From assembly GCA_949127675.1 (NCBI GenBank), contig CASBPY010000248.1:1-42429 (forward strand): a stretch of DNA of 42,429 nucleotides. Reading direction: 5' to 3'. Both the position numbers and the translations under genes were made by a program. The DNA is from Synechococcales cyanobacterium PMM_0072. GTDB lineage: Bacteria; Cyanobacteriota; Cyanobacteriia; Cyanobacteriales; Chamaesiphonaceae. A model generated the notes under the pieces. It ran no database searches and was not told the DNA's origin. It saw only the letters and a list, made by a program, of their open reading frames with translations. Shown here one piece after another: positions 36,130 to 42,429 of this stretch (position 1 is the stretch's first letter; each line of letters opens with the position of its first letter).

Positions 36130-37072
36130 TTACTCTAAACTTTCAAACTGTAGCCGTTTAGTTGACCACAATTGATCGGCAATGCTTTGATATAGCCCAA
36201 AACGTTGCTCAAAGTCTGCCTTCTTAAAAGCTGAATGAGACTGAAATTGTACGCCCGTTCGTTGAATCATTTTCTTGAATCCAGGGTTATTTTGATAACA
36301 AGTGGGATGCAGCGATTTCGCCAAACTTCAGTAACCATTGTTTGATACATTTATCCGCTTCTCCTCGTTTACCAACATCGTCAATATTGGCAAGTAAATA
36401 ACCTTTCAACATATCTGTTGCTGACAACGATAAACCACGATCGTTCATCGTCTCAAAGATGGTATATGCATCCTCATCAGAATAGGCGGTGATTTCAACA
36501 ATATGAACCTTATCTTTCAGCCAGTCGATAAAATAAGGCAAAGCTTTGTCTTTCAACTCATCGGGAAAATATTCCTCAACATCTTGATACCGCCCCATTA
36601 AATTAGCCACTGATTCTGGCTTTCCGATAGGATCGAATGGCTGCCCATTAAAAAGTGACTCCATACAGTCATTTCGTTCCAAGACGTTCAAATTAAAAGA
36701 TTTCTCGCCGAATGATTCTGCAAAAATCAAATCCTCAATTTTGGACAGATCATTACGCCCTTTCTGTAAATTGTTTAAATAAACTAATAGTAAAGTCAGC
36801 GAAGTAAGCCGCTGTTGACCATCAACAACCATTCGGAGCGTGTCACGCTGACTAATAATAATGGAACCGAGGAAGTAGTATCCATACTGAATAACCTCTT
36901 TTCTGGGATGATTTGGATCGTAATCTTCTCGAAAGCGTCCTGTCAGATCGTTAACCAATTCAGCAATCTGCTTGGATTGCCATTTATACTCTCGTTGGTA
37001 ATAATCAATGCCATATTTTGCCCCACTCAACAGTTCTCGAACAGTTCGTGTCTTACCTTGAATTTCTTGCAT
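36130..37072 (-). pseudogene. DUF262/DUF1524 (GmrSD-like) gene with internal deletion and frame change
   Basis: N-terminal ORF 37072-36287 has the DUF262 region (MVVDGQQRLTSLTLLLVYL; ETMNDRGLSLSATDMLKGYLLA); ORF 36324-36130 in another frame carries a DUF1524-type C-terminus (AKSLHPTCYQNNPGFKKMIQRTGVQFQSHSAFKKADFEQRFGLYQSIADQLWSTKRL). Confidence 0.75.
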
Positions 37073-37171
37073 GACCTCATTTCCTCACAACTAGTTAAAG
37101 ACAGAGGCAAAACCGATTTAATATTTTTGATAATCTTGTCTCTCTGTTATTATTCCCTCATAAATCCAAAC

Positions 37172-37474
37172 ATGTTCTTGTCCTTGTTATTGTATTTTGA
37201 CCGACACTTCACCGAACAGATCGTCAGTAGTCAAGAACCGCTGGTTTGGGTATTTCCGACTGGTACAGAGATTAGACTGGCACTAACTCCCCTCTATCCA
37301 TCCGTACCACTTACAGCTAGCTTAGATCCCCAGCTATATGAGTTATTAGAGCTGGTAGATGCCGTCCTTGTCGGGCGGATTCGCGAGCAACAATATTGTC
37401 CTGCAAGAACGATTGGGGGCGACACCGTGAGCGATAACCCAATTTCTCAAATCAGCCCATGCGAATTGGCATAA
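37172..37474 (+). CDS. Hypothetical protein
   Basis: ATG within the track ORF 36815-37474; [66 protein letters not shown]...; 3' end overlaps folD antisense by 28 nt. Confidence 0.35.
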   Translation: MFLSLLLYFDRHFTEQIVSSQEPLVWVFPTGTEIRLALTPLYPSVPLTASLDPQLYELLELVDAVLVGRIREQQYCPARTIGGDTVSDNPISQISPCELA

Positions 37475-38331
37475 CTCCAAACCGTATTTTCCAATAACAT
37501 CGTCACTGTCATCGCCCCTACCCCTCCAGGTACAGGTGTAATCCAACTCGCCACATCCTTCACCGAGTCAAAATCTACATCCCCAACCAATCGCGACTTA
37601 CCAGTACTGGGATCTTCGATCCGATTGATCCCGACATCAATTACCACCGCCCCGGGCTTAACCATTGTGGCAGTAATCATCTGCGTCCGCCCTACCGCTG
37701 CCACCAAGATATCTGCTTCCCTACAAACAGCGGCAATGTCAGGCGTGCGAGAATGAGCGATCGTTACTGTAGCATCAGCCGCTAACAACATCAAAGCCAG
37801 CGGCTTGCCAACTAAAATACTCCGCCCCACCACTACTGCGTGTTTGCCGCGCACATCAAGCTGATATTCCGCCAATAGCCGCATTACGCCCCCAGGGGTG
37901 CAACTTTGGAGTCCAGGCTCTCCCCGCACCAGTCGCCCTAAATTGAGTGCATGTAGACCATCTACGTCCTTGTGCGGCGCGATCTCATGTAATAGTGCCA
38001 CCGAATCAAACCCATCTGGCAACGGTAATTGGACTAAGATCCCATCGACTCGATCGTCAGCATTTAATTCATGGATGATTTCTGTCAATTTTTCCTGGCT
38101 CACACTAGCCGGAAAGTGTTGCCCAAAAGACCTCACCCCCACCTTCGCACAAGCTCGCTCCTTACCCCCGACATAAGCAGCACTCGCTGGATTATCCCCC
38201 ACCATCAGTACCGCCAATCCAGGTGGGCGACCAATTTGTGGTTCCAATTTGCCAATTTGCTGTTGCAGCGCATCCTGCATCTTCACAGCCAAAGCTTTAC
38301 CATCGAGAATCTGACCAGTATTTGTGCTCAT
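37447..38331 (-). CDS. folD: Bifunctional methylenetetrahydrofolate dehydrogenase/cyclohydrolase
   Basis: [73 protein letters not shown]. Confidence 0.96.
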   Translation of the reverse strand: MSTNTGQILDGKALAVKMQDALQQQIGKLEPQIGRPPGLAVLMVGDNPASAAYVGGKERACAKVGVRSFGQHFPASVSQEKLTEIIHELNADDRVDGILVQLPLPDGFDSVALLHEIAPHKDVDGLHALNLGRLVRGEPGLQSCTPGGVMRLLAEYQLDVRGKHAVVVGRSILVGKPLALMLLAADATVTIAHSRTPDIAAVCREADILVAAVGRTQMITATMVKPGAVVIDVGINRIEDPSTGKSRLVGDVDFDSVKDVASWITPVPGGVGAMTVTMLLENTVWSYANSHGLI

Positions 38332-38427
38332 AGTTATCTAAAAATTGAGGATATATTGCGTCAAATGGATCTTTAACTTTTCGATTTTCGTACTTTACGC
38401 TTGGAACTAACAGCACCCTGAAATCTC

Positions 38428-39591
38428 ATGAAACTTACATTAGTTAGTTCTTCCCTGAATGTTGGTGGCGCAGAGCGAGTCATCTCAACTATGGCAAACT
38501 ATTGGGCTGCCAAAGGTTGGCAGATTACAATTCTTACTTTTGATGATGGTGCCGAACTACCATTTTACGATCTCGATCGCCGAATCGATCTACATCCATT
38601 GGGAATTAGAAGTCCAGATGGCTTCAAATTTTCGGTGTCTTCAGTGACATACAATCTCCGCCGGATTCAAGTCCTCAAGCAAGCAATTGTTGCCAGTCAA
38701 CCCGATCTGGTGATTAGCTTTGTCAACACCACCAACATTATGACACTTCTGGCTTGTCGGGGGCTGAAGGTCAAAACGATCGTCAGTGAGCATGTCCATC
38801 CAACTTTTGGTCAACTGAATAAAGCTACTCAACTACTGCAACAGTTAACTTATCGGCAAGCAGATCTAGTCACAGTCCAAACTCATGCGGCACTGTCTTT
38901 TTTCCCGCTTGATCGATCCAAAACTTTTGTGATTCCTAATCCAGTTATTTTACCAAAATCAGAGCCAATTCAATCTCAATTGTATACCGACGATCGACAT
39001 TTACTGGCGATCGGTAAGTTGATTCCCGAAAAAGGTTTCGATCTAGCAATTAAAGCTTTTGCTCAAGTTGCTGAGAAATATCCTGAGTGGACTTTGACAA
39101 TTTTAGGCGAGGGTGAAATGCGATCTGAACTGGAAGATTTATGCGTGGATCTAGAGTTATCAGATCGGGTATTTATGCCAGGAGTTGTCAAAAATATCGA
39201 TGCTCATTTGCGAAAAGCTGATATCTTTATCCTCCCTTCACGGTTTGAAGGCTTTCCCGTGACCCTGTGCGAAGCGATGGCTTGTGGTGTACCTGTAATT
39301 GCTAGCAATTGTTTGAGTGGTCCTCGTGAAATCGTCCATGATGGCATCGACGGTATGTTGGTAAAACCGGAAAGTGTGAGTGCTTTAGTGATCGGATTGA
39401 GCCAGTTAATGTCCAATCCTGGCAAGCGTCAATATTTCTCACACCACGCGCCACAAGTCCTCGACAGGTTTGGGGTTGAACCAGTAATGGCAATTTGGCA
39501 AAGAGCGATTAGACAGGTATTGCAACCAAATCTAAGTAAGCCAATTAAACGGAAACGACACATAATTCTGGGTGGATTAGTAGCAAAGTAA
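38428..39591 (+). CDS. Glycosyltransferase family 4 protein
   Basis: SSLNVGGAERVISTMANYWAAKGW, AIGKLIPEKGFDLAIKAFAQ, LPSRFEGFPVTLCEAMACGVPVIAS. Confidence 0.92.
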   Translation: MKLTLVSSSLNVGGAERVISTMANYWAAKGWQITILTFDDGAELPFYDLDRRIDLHPLGIRSPDGFKFSVSSVTYNLRRIQVLKQAIVASQPDLVISFVNTTNIMTLLACRGLKVKTIVSEHVHPTFGQLNKATQLLQQLTYRQADLVTVQTHAALSFFPLDRSKTFVIPNPVILPKSEPIQSQLYTDDRHLLAIGKLIPEKGFDLAIKAFAQVAEKYPEWTLTILGEGEMRSELEDLCVDLELSDRVFMPGVVKNIDAHLRKADIFILPSRFEGFPVTLCEAMACGVPVIASNCLSGPREIVHDGIDGMLVKPESVSALVIGLSQLMSNPGKRQYFSHHAPQVLDRFGVEPVMAIWQRAIRQVLQPNLSKPIKRKRHIILGGLVAK

Positions 39592-39597
39592 ATCGGC

Positions 39598-40818
39598 TTA
39601 GGTGCAGTACTTTTCGACACAACGAATAAACATTTCTACCCCTGTAGCTAGAGCCGTTTCATCAAAGTCAAAGCGTGGATGATGATGGGGATATGCCAAC
39701 GATCGATCTGGATTAGCAGAACCGACAAAGAAGTAACATCCAGGTACTTGTTCTAGGAAAAAAGACATATCTTCTCCGCCCATTGTCTGACATTCAGGTA
39801 CAATCCCTAGTGGTGTCTCGACTAAATCAACTGCAACCGATCGAACCAATTCAGTAATTTTTTGATCGTTAATTACAGGTGGGTAAAATTTGACATAATC
39901 TAGCTTGTAAGTTGCCCCGTATGCTGCACAAATTCCGGAGACAATTCCTTCAATTCGTTGATGGAAGAAATCTGCTAAATTAGGATTAAAGTATCTAACT
40001 GTCCCCGCCAAACTAGCAGTATCAGCAATCACATTCTTAGCAGTTCCAGCATTAAATTGCCCGACAGTAACTACCGCCGAATCGATCGGATTGACATTGC
40101 GTGAGACGATCGTTTGTAGTGCTGTCACAATCTGGCTGGCTAAAACAATTGAATCCACCGTCTGATGAGGCATCGCGCCATGTCCGCCCTTGCCCTGAAT
40201 CGTTAGACTAAATCTCTCTACCGCCGCCATCAACGCGCCACTTCGCACCCCAATTGTCCCCAGTGGTAAATTATTCCACAGATGTAGCCCGATGATCGCA
40301 TCCACCTCTGGATTTTTGAGCACTCCCGCCTCAATCATCGGTTTGGCACCTCCAGGCCCTTCCTCCGCAGGCTGGAAGATGATTTTGACTGTCCCCGCAA
40401 AGTCATCCCGATGCTGGGATAGATAGTAAGCCGTGATTAGGGCGATCGAAGTATGTCCATCGTGTCCACAAGCGTGCATGATCCCAGGATGTTGGGACTT
40501 ATAGGGCACATCATTAGCTTCCTGAATCGGCAATGCATCCATATCCGCCCGAATCGCCAGTGTGCGAAACCGCGTACTAGCTTTCCGCCCCTCAATCGTT
40601 GCCACAATCCCAGTTTCGGCAATACCCGTCTGATGAGAGATACCCCATTCCGTCAGTTTACTAGCAATCCTCGCCGCAGTGATTTGTTCTTTAAATCCCA
40701 GTTCTGGCTGTTGATGGATCTGTCGTCTCAAGGCAACTAGATCGGGCTGCAAGGCTTGAATACTCGATCGAATCTTGTCAGGATTAATTGGCTGAGTGGG
40801 CGCGTTGGTGGCAAACAT
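39598..40818 (-). CDS. M20 family metallopeptidase (amidohydrolase/N-acyl amino acid hydrolase-like)
   Basis: LRRQIHQQPELGFKEQITAA, MHACGHDGHTSIALITAYYL, FQPAEEGPGGAKPMIEAGVL, MGGEDMSFFLEQVPGCYFFVGS. Confidence 0.93.
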   Translation of the reverse strand: MFATNAPTQPINPDKIRSSIQALQPDLVALRRQIHQQPELGFKEQITAARIASKLTEWGISHQTGIAETGIVATIEGRKASTRFRTLAIRADMDALPIQEANDVPYKSQHPGIMHACGHDGHTSIALITAYYLSQHRDDFAGTVKIIFQPAEEGPGGAKPMIEAGVLKNPEVDAIIGLHLWNNLPLGTIGVRSGALMAAVERFSLTIQGKGGHGAMPHQTVDSIVLASQIVTALQTIVSRNVNPIDSAVVTVGQFNAGTAKNVIADTASLAGTVRYFNPNLADFFHQRIEGIVSGICAAYGATYKLDYVKFYPPVINDQKITELVRSVAVDLVETPLGIVPECQTMGGEDMSFFLEQVPGCYFFVGSANPDRSLAYPHHHPRFDFDETALATGVEMFIRCVEKYCT

Positions 40819-41386
40819 TAGGCTTTGGGTTTTAGGTTTTGGGGCTAGGAGTTCTAGTGCCCCATGATTAAAATTACTGACTACTTACGCCTTATCTTAA
40901 CGTTGCAGCTAGTTAGTCAACCAGATCTACTCAAGATCAAAACGACAAAATCACTGCAAGAAGTGCTGATTTCCGATTAAGTAGCGTTTTATTGGCACTC
41001 GTAACCAAATTTTCGATATAATAAGCTCAGGCAAAGCCTACATTAACGCAAAATATCTCCCAGCGTGAGATAAGACCAAGTTTTTAGCATAATTTGCTTA
41101 ACTAACCAAAATATTAAAAGCTCATGTATTTATTCAGTTGGCATCGATTTAAAATCTAGCAAGCTCTGTCCAGTTGAGGACAATAGATCGGTCGATGCTT
41201 ACTCCTTCCCCCGCTAAAGTTACTTAAATATACCGAACAATCTCACTAACATTGGCGTAGCTACTCATACAGAGCATCGCTGCAACTGGTATTCAAGGAT
41301 AAACGCTAAATTGGCGAGTAAGCTCTAGGTCGATCGGCAGATTTCCTTAATTAGTATTCAATATCACTATTTTCAGATCTCCAACC

Positions 41387-42429
41387 ATGCAAAATCAGAC
41401 ATCAGATCGAGATATTCAAAGCTTAGAAAACATCATGGATTCCAATGTCCTCGGCGACACGAATATCAACTACTCAAAAATCTTGATCACGCCTAAAGAA
41501 CTCAAAGAAAAACTACCCTTATCCCCAGCATTGGAGCAACGGATCGTTAACTATCGCCAACAGATCCAAAAAATCTTAGACTTCCAAGACAATCGTAAAT
41601 TCATCGTCGTTGGCCCCTGCTCGATTCATGATGTTGATGCAGCCTTAGAGTATGCTCACAAACTCAAAGATTTAGCAGATCGAGTCCAAGATAAATTCCT
41701 GCTAATCATGCGAGTTTACTTCGAGAAACCACGCACTACCGTCGGCTGGAAAGGATTGATTAATGATCCCGATATGGACGAATCATTCGATGTCGAAAAA
41801 GGCTTACATACTGGCCGTAACCTATTAATTAAAATTACCGAAATCGGTCTACCTACCGCCACAGAAGCTCTCGATCCGATCGTCCCCCAATACCTCGATG
41901 AACTTATTTCTTGGGCCGCAATTGGTGCTCGTACTACCGAATCCCAAACTCACCGTGAAATGGCCAGTGGACTATCCATGCCCGTCGGCTTCAAGAATGG
42001 TACCGATGGCAGCGTTACTGTCGCCCTAAACGCACTTGAATCAGCAAGGCAACCCCACAACTTTCTCGGTATCAACAAGCAGGGACAAGTTAGCGTTTTT
42101 CAAACCAGAGGTAATGCCTATGGACACATTATTTTGCGCGGCGGCGGTGGCAAACCCAATTATGATCCGATCAGTGTTCAACAAGCCGAAACCGAACTGA
42201 AAAAAGCCGACTTACCACCCCGGATCGTGATCGATTGCAGTCATGGCAACTCTAATAAAGATTATCGGCTCCAACCGATCGTCTTTGAAAGTACGATCCA
42301 ACAAATCATCAACGGCAATACCTCGATGGTTGGGATGATGCTAGAGTCCAATCTCCACGAAGGTGGACAATCAATTCCCGCCGATCTGAGTCAGCTCCAA
42401 TACGGCGTTTCGGTCACGGATAAATGCAT
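41387..42429 (+). CDS. 3-deoxy-7-phosphoheptulonate synthase (class I DAHP synthase), truncated by window end
   Basis: KFIVVGPCSIHDVDAALEYA, RVYFEKPRTTVGWKGLINDPDMD, GARTTESQTHREMASGLSMPVGFKNGTDG, ILRGGGGKPNYD, DCSHGNSNKDYRLQ. Confidence 0.95.
   Translation, partial: MQNQTSDRDIQSLENIMDSNVLGDTNINYSKILITPKELKEKLPLSPALEQRIVNYRQQIQKILDFQDNRKFIVVGPCSIHDVDAALEYAHKLKDLADRVQDKFLLIMRVYFEKPRTTVGWKGLINDPDMDESFDVEKGLHTGRNLLIKITEIGLPTATEALDPIVPQYLDELISWAAIGARTTESQTHREMASGLSMPVGFKNGTDGSVTVALNALESARQPHNFLGINKQGQVSVFQTRGNAYGHIILRGGGGKPNYDPISVQQAETELKKADLPPRIVIDCSHGNSNKDYRLQPIVFESTIQQIINGNTSMVGMMLESNLHEGGQSIPADLSQLQYGVSVTDKC

Overview
Cyanobacterial chromosomal window of about 42.4 kb. The evidence is gene content (ndhH, crtL-type lycopene cyclase, cobN, sucrose-phosphate synthase) and very frequent CGATCG/GATCGATC words. 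It is mostly single housekeeping genes: glutathione reductase, peroxiredoxin, Fur-family regulator, CobN, FKBP, NdhH, HAD hydrolase, MDR oxidoreductase with divergent TetR regulator, ClC channel, amylosucrase and SPS, lycopene cyclase, MscS, DUF2254, Ser/Thr kinase, GlmM, SIMPL protein, FolD, GT4, M20 peptidase and a DAHP synthase cut by the window end. Small selfish/defence-type cassettes sit between them: PIN/AbrB, XisH/XisI, a RelE-like pair with a frameshifted toxin, Uma2, BrnT/BrnA, and remnants of SMI1-like and DUF262/DUF1524 genes. I see no complete, clearly novel multi-gene system. The best leads are: (i) three different repeat-like segments inside the intact cobN reading frame; (ii) a 71-bp relic of the ClC/USP gene that supplies the stop codon of brnA; (iii) a toxin ORF broken by a net one-nucleotide loss; (iv) a DUF262-DUF1524 gene reduced to its two ends; (v) a compact palindromic operator between tetR and its divergent oxidoreductase; (vi) an SPS whose SPP-like domain has lost the HAD nucleophile. 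No tRNA, rRNA, CRISPR array or transposase was seen. All family assignments are from recognition of the translated sequences; no database search was run.
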